64,000 bases of DNA from Gnetum montanum (GCA_015680685.1 MNCI01024011.1:40232-104231), one strand, 5' to 3'. Numbered from the stretch's first letter, positions 11,346 to 23,701 are shown. Notes: generated from the sequence alone by a model not told the origin. Numbers and translations are program-made.

Positions 11346-11542
11346 CATATTGGCCATAAAAAAGGAACACTACTTTAGCAAATGAAGGAAGATGTGGGAG
11401 CTTGCATCATAGGAGGGTTACGTTGTTTGTTGCTTTGTGTCGAGCACAATATCATGCCCACTGTAGAAGTGCTCAACTTCACCAACGGTGTGGCTTGGTC
11501 TAGTCTAGTTTGGTTATGAAATGACTATTTTTTTAGAGGTCT

Positions 11543-12672
11543 AATGAGTAGCGGGTGTTCCTTATGCACAACCATATGAATCACAAAGTATGTATGCGTG
11601 ATCCAGTAGAATTCATCGAAATGATGGGCTAATAGTGTCCTAGATAATTAAGTGTGATGTTGTTAGTTGTTGTCTTTCCAATCATCACTTGTGTTAGCTT
11701 AATTAGTATGATTAAGTGTGATTGAAGCATAAGATGTTTTAATTTTATTATTTTCATTATTAAGGCATTATAATAATGAAGTGACTAAAATATTAATTTC
11801 TAACTAACTATGGAATTAAGAGTAATCTAAGCTATCCTAAGCATAGAGCATCTATTCCCACTTTTCGTACCCATCTTGAACCTATACTAATGTTGTTGGG
11901 TTACCAAGTGTCTATTGTTGGGCATACGGCATATTCATTGTCAAGATTACCAAGTGTTAATATATCATGCTCAAAGTGGTCGTACTTATGCTATTATGGA
12001 ATAAAATATTAATTCCCTACATGCATGAAAGTAAAATGCATTACAAGTAAAGTGCTAAAAATAAACTAAGTGATAATCCAAGTGTTGTAATGGAAAGAAT
12101 CAATGTTGATTTTTTTTCCATTCATGAACTATGTTCAAGTACAATGCTCCTTGAAAAAGCTACATTCAATCAATTCATTCCATGCTACAGGAACTTAGAG
12201 GAAAATTTGGCTAAGTCCTACAAAAGCAAATTGCAAGAGATTCACTACACAAATGAGAAAAGATTCCATTATTACGAATGATGCACACATTTATATAGGC
12301 TTTAAGTATACCAATGTCAATGCATATGCATTAATGCATCAAAGGATGCTTTGATGATGATGTGTCAATGAGGCTACATCGACATAGCCAATCGACAAAC
12401 ACTTTGTCATGCCCCCAAAAACTCATTCTCAAGTGAATAAAAATGAGATAGAGTTATTTACAAAATTTGGGAAGTATGGAATTGATGACAAACTAATTGA
12501 CAAAAATAATAGACAAACTCTAAGTATCATATTACAAAATATTCAAGTGTACATCAGAAAAAAATCTATACGATTCATAAAAATTTATAGCTATTGGTTA
12601 GGATGAATCAAGATGAAGTCTTCTGACCATGCTTGAAGGTGAAGGCTCTTGTGATTAGATGATCATTCATCA
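11543..12672 (-). repeat. Family-1 LTR, degenerate, downstream of unit G1
   Basis: The plus-strand left end TAATGAGTAGCGGG aligns with TGATGAGTGGCGAG, the left end of the LTR at 60600. The right end TTCATCA near 12672 fits the inverted terminus TGATGA/TCATCA seen in better copies. Inside are shared family blocks: a polyadenylation/R segment near 12130-12190 (AAGTACAATGCTCC), a minus-strand TATA box near 12290 (ATTTATATAGG on plus) and an upstream GATGCATC-like palindrome stretch. It is heavily mutated and shorter than the 1.56-kb LTR at 53765. Confidence 0.65.
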
Positions 12673-15449
12673 CATCCTAGTCTTATTAGTGGTGTGGGCT
12701 GCCCTATTGTTGCTCCTACTTTCATAAACTTGAAAACATCTAACAATGCCTTCATCTTTTCCTCCTTGTTTCATGGGTCATTGATAGTCTAGGAAACATC
12801 ACCTAGAGTAGCTAGTATTGGCACATCTAATGGAAAGGGCATTATAGGAAACATTTCTTTCATGTTGAAAAACTAAGTTGTGAAATGTTTACACTCGATA
12901 TTGAATGTATGGATAAGGTTTTGTACTTCATGATAGTCATTTATTCTTTGGGCTAGGTTCTCAGTAACTAATCTTTGGTCTTCAAATTTACTCTTGAGAA
13001 CCTTAAGTTGTGCTTAGCTACTTTCAATTTTTGTTTCATTTCCTTATGGAGCTTGAACTCCACCTCATAGAGGAGATGGGAGTTGGCTACTTGCTTCTCA
13101 AACTCTAACTTGAGTCTTCCTATTGTTAGCGTTGCCGAGTTTGCGTAACAAAGATTGGCTAACTCCATGTACTCCATCATCTCCTTAATTTATTACTTTT
13201 TAAAGTAGATTTTATACTTGGTTATGCATTGAGTTCATCAAAGATGGGCTACCATGCATTGCCTCTTTGTTGTAGTTGATGGATGGCTTCGTTGACCTTT
13301 GCCTTTGCTAGTTTGATTTATTTCTTATTTATCTCCTTGAGCATACTGACCAAGTCCCTGTAATGATTCTTTAATTTTTCATGCTTGAAGGATTTATTCT
13401 TCTAGGTAATGATCTTGATGATAGTCTTTTGGCAAAGGGCATGAACCTTCTCCATTGGGATATTTTTGTTTTCTATAGCCAATCTTCTAATATCCTAGTT
13501 TACCTTAGTAAGATGTTCCTGTTGTTGATGGATTTATTCAAGTAATTGTTCCTTTTGCTTCTTAGCTTTCCATAGGCATTGGTTCTGGTAGGTTAGGATA
13601 AGATTCTCCTTATGCATGTCTTAAAGGTCACAACTAGTAGAGTTCATCATTACTTTGGATAGTGATACATCAAAGATAATAATTTCTTTAGCATTCTTAG
13701 CCTTTTAAAGTTTTTACTGAAATTGTTGAAAAGCTTCATCTCTAGTAAGCTCAGGCCTGAGAATGGATGAATCTAACAAGTGAACTCTTAGTTTTGCAAC
13801 ATCCACCATCAACTATTTATTTGCTAATGATGGCCTTCTTGAGTTGTGCTTGTACAATTAAGAGCTTTTTCCTTCTCTTTAGAAGTTACAAATGAATGAC
13901 TAAAATGTCCTTTGGAAGATCAAATATTTTTAGAATAGGTTGCCTAGTTCTAACCAGTCGCTTCAGCACTTCCTCATGTAGTGCTACGCTCATCCATTTA
14001 CTTTGGACTCATGTAGACATTTAAATATTTGCCATCATAGTACTATTAGGCATCGATGCTACTAGAGCACTCAAAGCTTCTCCAATTTGATCCAAAATCA
14101 CCTCTACTATGGTCTCTTGATTCTTATGTGGTGTAACCAAAAAAACTATACTTTTTCAATTTTCAAGCATGATAGAGAAAGCTATTGTGTCCCAGAGATT
14201 TTAGAAAATGATTGTTCTAGGATGGATACAAGTGAGTTCTTTGGCATTGGGATCAACATGAATAGGATCTTGGTCCTTTTTTGTGAAGAATAGAGGGCCT
14301 AGGTCGTCCATCGGCTAGCTAATGATCCTAGCAACCTCATTGAGACAACTTATGACTAAATAGTACATAAAGGATTCATCACCATCTCTAGAGTCTTATT
14401 TTTGTATATGTTACTTCCTAAGTTTCCTCAAGTGCTCAACAGTTGCTACCATTTTAAGGGTTATCTCCAATTGTGGTGGTGGAGACTAGAGATGGTGCTT
14501 CTTCCTCTTGAAGCTTAGTAAGAGCTTTGTCCTTCATCATATCCTACCATGATATGGTAGGAGGTTAGTGGATGACATCATTTGAGAAGTGAGCTATTCC
14601 TTCCTTTTTATAAAGTTTTTTGATAATACATGAAAAAGGAAATATCTTCTAATCCTTCTTATTCTCCTTGAATATCTTCTTAATTTCCAAGAAGATGAGC
14701 TAGGGAAGGTTAACTTGGAATTTTTTTCTTAGAGCTACACATGCCCTTGCAAAGAAGGCCATCACCTTGCTTGATCTCACTATTGGATTGAAGTAGTAGG
14801 CCCACTTTTCCTTGGTAAGAGCATTGTACTTATTATGGTCTATTTCATAACACCATTACATTACTTCTTTCTTTTCTTCTAGATCCACATGGGTTGATAT
14901 TTTTGCCAATGTGGCCTTGGTGTTAGATAGTCGGAGGGCTTTAGTAATGGACTTAACCAAGTAGGAGATGATGATAACTTTAATTTTTATCATTACATTT
15001 CCTTGGTAGTTGTTCTAGAAGAGGTAAGTCTCCCTAAGGTACCATTCCCTACTAGTGGAAATGGTAGGTCATAACAGAGGGCCTTGTAGTTGTCTTTAAA
15101 CCTCTTCTTGTGCCAAGTTTAGGAAGGGCTTGAAGTTCAATTCTTAGAGAATTATATCTTGGACCTTCCTTGCTTCTAACTTCTCTAGTTAGACCTCCAC
15201 GAGAGTGACCTATAAATTAGGCCTTAGTCTTAGGACCTCATCTTGCCTAGATTTCCCTGTCTCTTTGGTGGGGATTTAGTGAACAGATTCCACCTTAGGT
15301 TCTTCTCGTAATGGCCTAGTTGCATGTGCCTTCTTGGTCGCTTGTTCTTGTTGTTGTGATTGTTATTATTGTTATCATCTTCCTTTCCAAGTTTTTTTCT
15401 CCTTGGGTTACAATGGCTCACCTTGTTGCTATCCTCATTTTGGAGCCAT
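12673..15449 (-). pseudogene. Unit G1: decayed coiled-coil-rich ORF of unknown function
   Basis: Homologous along its length to G2 (17071-20459). The minus-strand start is an ATG at 15449 (MAPK, then stops). Mid-region similarity to G2 suggests a gag-like or plant-transposon-protein-like domain. The C-terminal part (13180-12968) is an open coiled-coil segment with EFEKQVANSHLLYEVEFKL and KEMKQKLKVAKHNL. An Asn/Lys-rich stretch (NNNNNHNNKNKR) lies at 15320-15370. Many stops and shifts make it non-functional. Upstream, at 15785-15953, is a TATA-containing block like an LTR U3. I do not recognise a named family with confidence. Confidence 0.55.
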
Positions 15450-15784
15450 CTACAATCACATAAATAACCCTAGATTAGTTATATTGATTTTATCTCCTAA
15501 GTATAAATACCTTTTGATTAATAATTTTTTAGGTCAGTTTTGGTGGAGGATTTGGTTATAAAGCTTCCTAATGGTTGCTGGTACACAAGAATATTTTATT
15601 TTGGCCTAGAAGATACTTAGTTATTGATATTATTTCTTTTTGAGAATTAGTTTAATATTATTTCAATACCTAGTTTGCGAGGTGTTAGAAAAAATTGTTG
15701 GCTAATTTGAGTGTTGATGTGCCCATGATGTAGAGCATACCTTTAGAAGCTAAGGGATAAAAAAAACATGTGTAATCAGATATG
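15450..15784 (-). other. Leader of unit G1
   Basis: AT-rich, no frame of note. It is alignable with the G2 leader at 20460-20800 (shared TTTAATATTATTT block near 15650 and 20640), which shows that the two units were copied together with their 5' leaders. Confidence 0.5.
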
Positions 15785-15953
15785 TTAAGAGGAAGTAATG
15801 GCTTCTAAAAGATTCATGGCATGAAAACTAGAAAAACTTCCATTGTGTTTGAAGCAAAATGTGAATTTGAAGCTAATTATCATGCATATATATAGCATTT
15901 TTATGATACATCGATGGAGATGTGTCATCATATTGGACCATGTTGATGGAGAT
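15785..15953 (-). promoter_or_regulatory. U3-like promoter block of unit G1, truncated by an LTR
   Basis: On the minus strand there is a TATATATGCATG box (plus 15882-15896) preceded by CATCGATG/GATGTGTCATC palindromic sequence. The same arrangement occurs at 20860-21000 upstream of G2 and in the LTR U3 at 16680-16830 and 54480-54630. At 15954 it is cut by the left end of the next LTR (TGATGAG). Confidence 0.55.
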
Positions 15954-17070
15954 TGATGAGCAACAATTAGTTCCTCCACCCAACGATACAAATCATAAGC
16001 ATGCACTAATGATTTGATCGAATTTTGTGGACTTAGCTCCTAAGTGTGCCTATAGACAAAGATGGTGACTTGGGGGAAAATGAGCATTGTCTTCTTAGCT
16101 CTCACTTGTGTAGGCTCATATATATGGTTAAGTGTGAGCTAAGGCATTTGATATTTATTTATAGTTTGTATTTTTAAACCTAAGCATTGGAAAGGTAAAT
16201 GGTTGAGAATTAACTAATCTAGCTATCTAATAGTTCTAAGACTAACTAACCTAACATAAGTATCTAGGCCTACTTTTCGTACACATCCTAAACTCATATC
16301 AATGCTACTTGGTTACCAGGTGGTAATTATTGGGCATACCATATTACCACTACTAGGATTACCAAGTGTTAAATGGTATGCTCGAAGTGATTGTACTTAT
16401 GTATTCATTATTAAGTGCATTAATGAATTAGAACAAGAAGATAAAGTGCATTAATGAAATATTAAACTATCCCAAGTTGTGCAAGGAACATCAAGAATCT
16501 CATCTTTATTTTTGGTCTCATTAATGTGTTCAAGTACAAGATGCTCGAATAAAGATCCATACAATTGCTTGAGTTCCTATTGCAGGCACTTAAAAAATAT
16601 TCTTACTTTGTAGAAGTAACACTACAAGAACTTGGCTACACCAATGACATAACATGCCATAAATGTAGTGGGTATGTGCATTTATATAGGCATGACATGA
16701 CATTGCATCAACACATTTATGTCGACACATCTTTCCATGCATCAATGGGGCTATGTCGATGCATGCTTATCAATGCAATGGTTGACATGATTCATCATGC
16801 CTTCACAACTAAGGAAAAAATTGTCCTTGAGTGAACAAAAGTAGGACCAAGCTTTTTACAAAATTGGGAAGGTATGGAATTATTGACCAACTAACTTTGA
16901 GTACCGAATTGTATGAAATTACAAAATTGGTGTCCAAGACAACAAAATTGGACACCCTTACAAAATTGATAGTAGGATCCCTTTGATTGTCGATGATGAG
17001 ATGAAGTTTAAATAGTGTCAACAGGTGAAGGCTTTTAGGATGCTAAAGGACCTTCACCAATCTCTAGCGC
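15954..17070 (-). repeat. Family-1 LTR between units G1 and G2
   Basis: Left end TGATGAG at 15954. It matches the LTR at 53765 over about 880 bases, for example the shared AGCTCCTAAGTGTGCCTATA (from 16036 here). The minus-strand TATA box is ATTTATATAGG on the plus strand near 16680, with GATGCATC-type palindromes above it. The downstream polyadenylation-type region is near 16550 (TCGAATAAAGATCC on plus). No primer-binding-like sequence follows the left end, so it acts as a 3' LTR relative to the minus-strand unit on its right. The right boundary is approximate. Confidence 0.7.
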
Positions 17071-17439
17071 ACGTGGTGGTAGTAGTAGTTGAGGTTGTCC
17101 TACTACGATTGTTGCTTCTAGAGGAAGTCAAAAAGCATCCAACAATGCTTTTAATTTTGTCTTCTTTGCTTCGTGGGTTGTATGTAGTCCATGCAGCTTT
17201 GTTAATGTGGGCTAGTATAGGAATGTCCCATAGGTAAGGCATTGTAGGGAACAACTTCTTAACATTTACAAAACATGCTGCAAACAGTTTCTGTTTGATG
17301 TTGAACATCTTGATGAGGTTCTATAGCTAGTGGTAATTATTCATTCTTCTAGCCAGGTCCTGAGCAACTGATCATTGATCAATGAACTGGTTTTTGAGAA
17401 CTTTGAGCTCTACATTGGCTATCTTCAACTTTTGCTTGG

Positions 17440-18367
17440 TGATGAGAGTGGTTACTCTAATAATTAAAGTGGTTATTATTAGAGCGGTTACTCTAATTAT
17501 TAGAGTGGTTATTATTAGAGCAGTTACTCTAATTATTAGAGTGATTACTCTAATTATTAGAGTGGTTATTCTCAGGTTACTCCTAGGCCTATAAATACAG
17601 TGCCTAGGTTCACAATAGGGCGTAATTTAGAAGAAGGAGTCAAGAGGAAGTCTTGTAGGAGTCAAGTAGTGAAACTCTTGTAAAGTATTTTCCAAGTGCC
17701 CTCAGTAGGAGGTCGAAGTGTAGCTGGATCTTTATTCAAGCATTGTGTACCTGAGCCAACCTTGTGTATGGCAATAAAGACGAGCTCTTTGATTCATCCT
17801 TGTAGCACTTGAGATTTGTTTTCTTACTCATTTATTTTATTTTATTTTCTTATGCATTTATTATATTATATTTTATTTTATGCACTTTACATTTCTGTTA
17901 TTAGTGTAGCAATTCATTTTAATCAATTAAGAAAATCATTAAAATACACTCAATACAATCACTTTGAGCATGCGTGTAACACTTGTTACCCAGTAATGAT
18001 TAGCATTTGGTAATCCCAATAGTGTTGCATTGGTTTAGGATGCGTACAGAAAGTGAGAATAGATATGGGTGTTAGGATTAGTTATAGCCTAGTTAATCAG
18101 TAGTTAAGTTAAATTAGTCACTTAGTTATCTCTCTCTTTCCCTATTAGCACAGGACATAAAAACATAAAAGCTATAAAAATCGTATGTCTCAAGCTTACT
18201 TAACCATACAATTGTGACATACAGGTAAGCTTGGGAAGACATCGATCAACCAACCCATCCTTGTTCCACAAGGGCGCATAAGCACTTAGTCCTTGGAATT
18301 CGACTAGATTGTGCATGAAATGCTCATATTCATATGGTTGAGCATAGGGGTACCTTGCCACTCATCA
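17440..18367 (+). mobile_element. Solo LTR, plus orientation, inserted in G2
   Basis: It starts TGATGAG (17440) and ends CTCATCA (18361-18367), a perfect 7-bp terminal inverted repeat. Flanks are CTTGG (17435-17439) and CTTAG (18368-18372), a 5-bp target duplication with one change. The paralogous unit G1 lacks the insert at the matching point near 13035. Internal signals run in order: a palindromic tandem array (17446-17575), TATA box TATAAATACAG at 17591, and GCAATAAAGAC near 17770 as a polyadenylation-type signal. It belongs to the same family as the minus-strand LTRs at 15954, 53765 and 60600, and shares TCATATGGTTGAGCATAGGG (from 18329) with the last one in slightly changed form. The internal region was lost by LTR-LTR recombination. 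Confidence 0.9.
17446..17575. repeat. Palindromic tandem array in the solo-LTR U3
   Basis: Repeats of GTTACTC then TAATTATTAGAGTGG, each holding the palindrome CTCTAATTATTAGAG, end about 15 bases before the TATA box. They could bind a dimeric regulator or form hairpins. Other LTRs of this family have a different palindrome at the same place. Confidence 0.85.
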
Positions 18368-20459
18368 CTTAGTCTCTTTATGATGTTTGGATTTGGCCTC
18401 ATAGAGGAGGCACCAACTAGCTACTTGCTTCTTGAGCTCTGTACTTGGCCTTTCTATAGTCAACATAGCCAAGTTTGCATATCAAAGGTTGGCGAGCTCC
18501 ATGTACTCCATCATCTCTTTTATCTATAAATCATTTAGGCAAATTTTAGTTTTATTGTGTGCATTTAGGTTGTTAAAGATCGATTGTCATACTTTGCCTA
18601 TTTGTTGGAGTTACTAGAGTGTCTCATTCATCTTCACTTTGGCTAATTGGATTTCCTTCTTATTCACTTATTTAAGGAGCCCCACCTAATTCTTGTAGTG
18701 ATTTTTCACACATTCAAACTTTAGGGCCTAATTTTTCTAGGTAGCTATCTCAATGGCCATCTTTTGGCAAAGTGTTGGACTTGCTCCATAGAGAGATTAC
18801 AATTCTCTGCTGCTAACCTCCTCAAGTCAAGCTTCATCTTAGCTAGTTGTTCCTACTATTGTCTCACAAATTTTACCATTTATTCCTTTTGTTCCTCGAC
18901 ATTTCACAAGCAGAAAAGATCCTTGGTGAGGATCAAGTTTTCCTTGCAGACTTGAGCCAAGTCCTTATTGGTGTTGATTGCTAATGCTTTTGATAAGGAG
19001 GCATCAAATACCATCATCTCCTTTGCATTCTTAGCCTCTCTTAATTTTTGCTGAAGTTATTATAAAGCTTCATCTTCACTAAGATTCGGCCTGAGAATGG
19101 TAGGGTTGGAGAGACAAGCCCTCAACTCTACAACTTTGATAGCTAACTAATGGTTTTTGGTAGTGGTTGTCTTTGGTTGGGCATTGACGATGATGAGCTT
19201 GCCATTTGTCTTTAGCAGCTCCAACTAGATTGCTATGATTTGATTTGAGAGAGCAAAGATCTCCGGAAGTTGTTGTCTGGTTGCCATAGTCAGTCCAATA
19301 CCTTCTCATGTTGGGCTACACTTAGCTAACCACTTCCTGCTCCTGTGAAAGCTTATACATCTTTCAAAGTAATACTGTTTAGCATGGATTTCATACAAGT
19401 GTTCAAAGCCTTGGCCACCCTATCAGTGACTACTTTTGCCACTGTTTCCTATCCATGGTGCTGCATCACTAGGACAGTCACCCCTTTACCTTCCTTTAGA
19501 CATATTGAGAAAGTTACAATGTTCTTAGAGATTTTAGGGGACTCTTGTTATCTAGGGATGGACACCGTTACTTCTTAGGTGCTTGGATTTGGCATAACAT
19601 GCTATACCTCTCCTTTGATAAAGTTTTTGGATAAGGCATGGAAAGTAGAGTATCTTCCTCCCTTTCCCATTTTCCTTGAAGCACTTGTTAATTTCAAGGT
19701 AGATTAGGTGAGGGAGGTTGATTGGGAACTTGTCACTTAGAGCAATGCATGCACAGGAAAAGAAGGTTATTACCTTGCTAAGCCTCACCATAGGATTTAG
19801 GTGATAGGCTGTTATGTTGAAGTAAATGTGATTTGCATTAGTGAGTGCACCGTATTCCTTACGATCCATCTAATAGAAACATTGGACCCATTCTTATTTG
19901 CTTTGGGGTCCACCTAAGTAGAGATCTTTGCAAGTGTTACCCTTATATTGAGCAAGCCAATGGCCTTCACAATGGCTTCAACCAAATAGGAGATAGTTAT
20001 ATCCTTGATCTTGATCATCGTGTCTCCCTACTAGTTGTTCCAAAATAGGTATGTCTAACCCATGTACAATTCTCCATTAGATGAGAGAATGGACCACATG
20101 GAAGACCCCTACAGTTGAGTGCAGACTTCCTTGAGCACCAGGTCCAAGAAGGGATTACAGTTAAGTTCTTAGAGAACTAAACTTTGGACCTCCTTGGAAT
20201 GGATTCTTTTAAGGTAGGCCTTAGTCAATGTGACTTCTAGATGAGGCCTTGGTGCCTCATCTTGTTTGGACTGGTTGGTTTCTACTGTGGGAATTTGGTG
20301 AATAGATTCCACTTCACGCTCCTATTGAAAATGTCCCATTGCATGGGTTTCAGTCTCTTGGTCTTAGGGCTATTGTGGTTGCTAGCCCCTTCCCCCTTGT
20401 GGTTGCTTCTCCCTTGGTTGGAATGTTCCCTTTGTAGGTTCCCCTTTCTTTGATGCCAT

Positions 20460-20859
20460 TTTTGATGACAAATGTAACCAAGGATTAGTAATTAATGTGT
20501 AACCCTTAGTGCTCTTTGATATCTTTCTCTTTTGGTTAAGTTACACTTAGGTTCATTGTGATCATGGTAGATTGATTATTTTATTCATTTAACCACCATA
20601 GTTTTTTTATGAAGTTTAGCTTGGTATAGATGGGGATTTTAATATTATTTTAATAGTTAAACCTTAGGGATTTAGAAAAACTTTTGCAAAGTTTTCCATC
20701 ATAAATTATAGGCTTATGGCCTCCATGACATAAAGCTTACCTCTGGTAGGTAAAAGATCAAAGAATGAGGTGAATTGGATGAGCAATTTGAAAGTTATGG
20801 TGCTTGGAAGGTGCTTTAGGCTATGAAAATTACAAAAACTCCCCTTGCGTTATGAAGGA
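20460..20859 (-). other. Leader of unit G2
   Basis: Non-coding, AT-rich, aligned with the G1 leader. A TGATGAC at 20465 next to the G2 start might mark an LTR edge, but no clear R-U5 similarity to the other LTRs was found. Confidence 0.45.
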
Positions 20860-21496
20860 AATGTGAAAATTTGGCTAAGTATTGGTGCATATTTATAGAT
20901 TTTTGTAGATGCATTGATTGGGATGCATCGACGCATCAGGCTGTGTTGACACAACCATTTGAGAAAATTTTCCACAATAAAAAGCTAAGTGTTGGGGAAG
21001 AGTTTGATGATGAAATTAGAGTCCAAAGGAAGCTAGAAAATCCTACAATGATGAAAAATTAGGGAAGAGGGCTTGAAATTGATTTGGGAAAGGAGATTTA
21101 GAGAAAATTATATTGGCAAGAAGTGCAAAAGCTAGATGGTCCCTATTTGGGAAGAATGGAATTACATGCAAAATAACTAAGGAATAGAAAGTTTAATCAC
21201 CCAGACCAAGGAGTATGCAAGTGGGTCCTTCCCATAGCAGGCTCATGCCCTTAATGCCCTTACATGCCCTCATGCTTAGGAGTTTGTAGGCATTGAGGAT
21301 GATTAATGGTCATGGACTGTTAAAAATTGAACCCACACAAGAAGTCATCAAAGAATTAGGACATACCAAAATAGAGACAATGATCAACCATGATAAGAGG
21401 CAGTGAAGTTTTAGATGATAAGAGTTAATGTAAGAGATAGAGTGGTAATGGAGTCTTGCATCTCGATCACATGAAGTCCTTCTGGAATGTGTGATT
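20860..21496 (-). promoter_or_regulatory. LTR U3 half with TATA box, split from its other part by T1
   Basis: The minus-strand TATA box is ATATTTATAGA on plus near 20887, with GATGCATCGACGCATC-type palindromes just above it. Distal blocks match two other LTRs: AGGCTCATGCCCTTAATGCC here (21239) matches 62190, and GGAATGTGTGATT (21484-21496) matches GGGATGTGTGATT at 55187. The alignment to 55200 continues at 46504, across T1. In transcription sense it points at G2, so it is the likely promoter of G2. Confidence 0.6.
21492..21496. repeat. T1 target-site duplication, left copy
   Basis: TGATT immediately before the TG of the T1 LTR. The identical pentamer is at 46504-46508. Confidence 0.9.
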
Positions 21497-23166
21497 TGTA
21501 CTAATTGAAAACATCAGAGGCTAGAATGGGACACCAAGAGGTTTGTAGTTGCATAGTCTTAACCCCACTCCCACATGAGGGCCTACTAGAAAATGGAAGC
21601 GGGGTGCCTAGGATGGTCTTGTCGATCAAATTGGGACTTACAGGTGTTATGATGAAATGAGTGTTATGGGCTTGATACAGTGTTTTTGGTATCCACAGGT
21701 GTGAGTGTAGCAGGTGTTTTAGGTGCGAAAATGAGGGTGTGAATGCATGAATATATGCTTAAACAGTGAAAAATGTGAGTTGAATGCTAAAATGTAGGAG
21801 AGAGTGCTGAAAATGTGCAAGATGTAGAGAAGAGAGAAAGAACACCACCCCAAGTAGGGAGAGCGTGGTCAATTGCAAAGGAAAGTTTAAGAGGTACACA
21901 GTGTACAACAAGCATAGTAGGCAAGTGTAGTTACAGTATGACGATGTCTGGTTGTGAAGAACTGATGTCTAGCATGGAGTTTGAGCTTGCTAGGTTGGCT
22001 ATCATAGTGTCCTATGGACTGCGATTGTTGACAGTGTGCTGGGCAATGTACAACAATGTCTGGTGGTGTCCAAAATTTGTCAAGATGCTAAGGTTGCTCG
22101 GGTGCAAGAGTGCCAATGCCAAAATGCGAATTGTTAAATGAAAATGCTAACCCCTAAAATGTGAAGCATAGGGGTATTTATAGGATTAGGGTTAACATGA
22201 ATTGTGGATCGGGTGCCACATGGTAGAGGGGTAGCTAGGACTACGCTAGTCCCAACTATGCTCCCATTGAAGCAAAATGGTGTTTTGCTAGTGTGCTTCA
22301 ATGGACCCCATAAGACTGCTAGATTGTGATTACATTACCAAGACTGCATGTGTGAAGTGTTAGACAAACTGCAAAGTACCTAAAAATAGTGCAAAATAAT
22401 GCAATTTTGGGAGACTACACTTTGGGACTACGCTATCCACTCTCTCGTGTGGTGTCGAGCATAGGTACAATTTAGGAGCAAATGGGGGATGTAAAGGAAA
22501 TGTAAATTATTGGTCTTGCTTGCTAAAGGAACGTTGGAGTTGAGATGTAGGCTCGTGTTGAGTTTTGGAAGCTTTTGGAGGTAGTTTTGGTAGACTACAC
22601 TAACTATGCTCTAGAGTGTAGCCCAAGGAGTTGGGCAAATCTTGCCAGAAAATGATGCTCTAGGCAAGCTATGCTAGCTACACTTTAGAGTGTAGTTTCA
22701 GAGGTGTGACTATAGCCCTAACATTTGGAGAAAACTAGTAAAGATGACATGCCTATGCAAACTACACTAACTATGCTCTAGAGTGTAGTAGGGAGCATAG
22801 GCTTAGGAGTTAGAAAATTTGCGAAACTATTTTTTCCATCCCAACCATGCTCAATAGCCTCTGGCTTGATAGCTAGGCAAACTTGCAAAATTGATCATTC
22901 TAAGGTTGACTATGCTGACTATTCTCTAGAGTGTAGTCCCAGGAGGGTGCATGTAGTTAGGACACTTAGAAAAATTTGCAGCTACTATTGACACTTAGAA
23001 AACTTTTGCAAATCTGCACTATTCGTGTCAACTACCCTGACTATGCTTTGTAGCATAGTCCTAGCAGTGGGAGCATAGTCTCAACACTTAGAAAAGATTT
23101 GTCAAGTTTTGACACTTAGCCAAAATTTTAGTTAAGACTTGGGAGCCCAAATTTGGTGGTGTTTCA
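21497..23166 (-). repeat. T1 3' LTR (family 2)
   Basis: On the minus strand it starts TGAAACACCACC (23166) and ends TAGTACA (21497). Just outside the start, on the minus strand, is AACAAAGAGGAACCAA, a purine-rich tract of the kind that primes plus-strand synthesis. Direct homology to 44857-46503 runs the full length. The left half holds ACAGTGTTTT and GAGAGAGTGC-type blocks. The right half (about 22230-23130) is built from repeated palindromic modules around CTCTAGAG. The minus-strand promoter probably includes GGGGTATTTATAGGATTAGG, seen on plus at 22170. Confidence 0.88.
22230..23130. repeat. Palindrome-rich modules inside the family-2 LTR
   Basis: At least five modules, at about 22598, 22675, 22760, 22915 and 23030, share ACTACACTAACTATG followed by CTCTAGAG and GTGTAGT. 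Each module forms a near-palindrome of 20-odd bases and is followed by CTTAGAAAA-type sequence. Equivalent modules occur at 45950-46420, in T2 at 31690-32160, and in flanking leader sequence at 29370-29570 and 33170-33240. Confidence 0.8.
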
Positions 23167-23701
23167 TTGGTTCCTCTTTGTTAATGTATGGAGGAGTGGC
23201 CTGAGAGATGTTGACAAAAAATGCAAAACACCACAGTAGTCCTGGCACCAACATTGCTTGGCAGTACCTGACTGAATGTCACTTCGACATGTTCAAGAGT
23301 GCTAAGGATAATGTTAGGCTGTGGATAAAGAATGTAAGGATTGTGCTAAGAGGTAATAAGGGAATGAGATGCAAATGATGCACGTCACTATAAAATGTGA
23401 AGTTAGCACAACTAACAGAGATCATGGCACCAAGGTGGCTTGTTGTTGAAATAGTGACCTCTCATTGAAGTACTTGTGAGAGAGTTAGCATCCATGGCAC
23501 TAGAATGGTTTGCCCTTGAAATTGTAAGCTCTCATTGGAGTGCTTGTGAAAAGGTTGATGTAGATTTAGGGTTGGACTAGTTGTGAAATTGCAGCTCTTC
23601 TAGTTTTGCTTGGGGACTTGTTTTGCCCCATTTTTTTGACTATGAGGTGAACTTGCTTTGGGTTCCGCACATTACAAGATGCTAGATGTAGGATGCTTTT
23701 C
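23167..23701 (-). other. T1 3' untranslated region
   Basis: Matches the T2 region 38340-38849 in reverse orientation, ending in the polypurine tract beside the LTR. It has a repeated TCTCATTG-AGTGCTTGTGA block near 23460 and 23530. No frame of note. Confidence 0.7.

Larger units (their letters stand above)
17071..20459 (-). pseudogene. Unit G2: coiled-coil-rich ORF of unknown function, interrupted by a solo LTR
   Basis: The minus-strand ATG at 20459 opens MASKKGEPTKGTFQPREK, then a stop. The open segment 19869-19552 has 105 residues, including NHIYFNITAYHLNP, KVITFFSCACIALSD and KILYFPCLIQKLYQRRG. That layout recalls plant gag-like or putative plant transposon proteins, which have a run of hydrophobic helices followed by a FPxLI-LC-RxG motif, but the match is weak. 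The C-terminal third is heptad-like, with stops. G1 is its paralogue. The plus-strand solo LTR at 17440-18367 splits it, and G1 shows the uninterrupted form near 13035. Function unknown; not expressed as an intact protein. Confidence 0.55.

Noticed and set aside
15954-18367. A large biological inverted repeat formed by two LTRs
   Set aside because: The right LTR is a separate solo insertion with its own target duplication, so the inverted layout is incidental.
20465-21496. Complete 5' LTR for unit G2 beginning at TGATGAC
   Set aside because: Its R/U5 part does not resemble any LTR here and no primer site follows it, so only the U3-like half is claimed.
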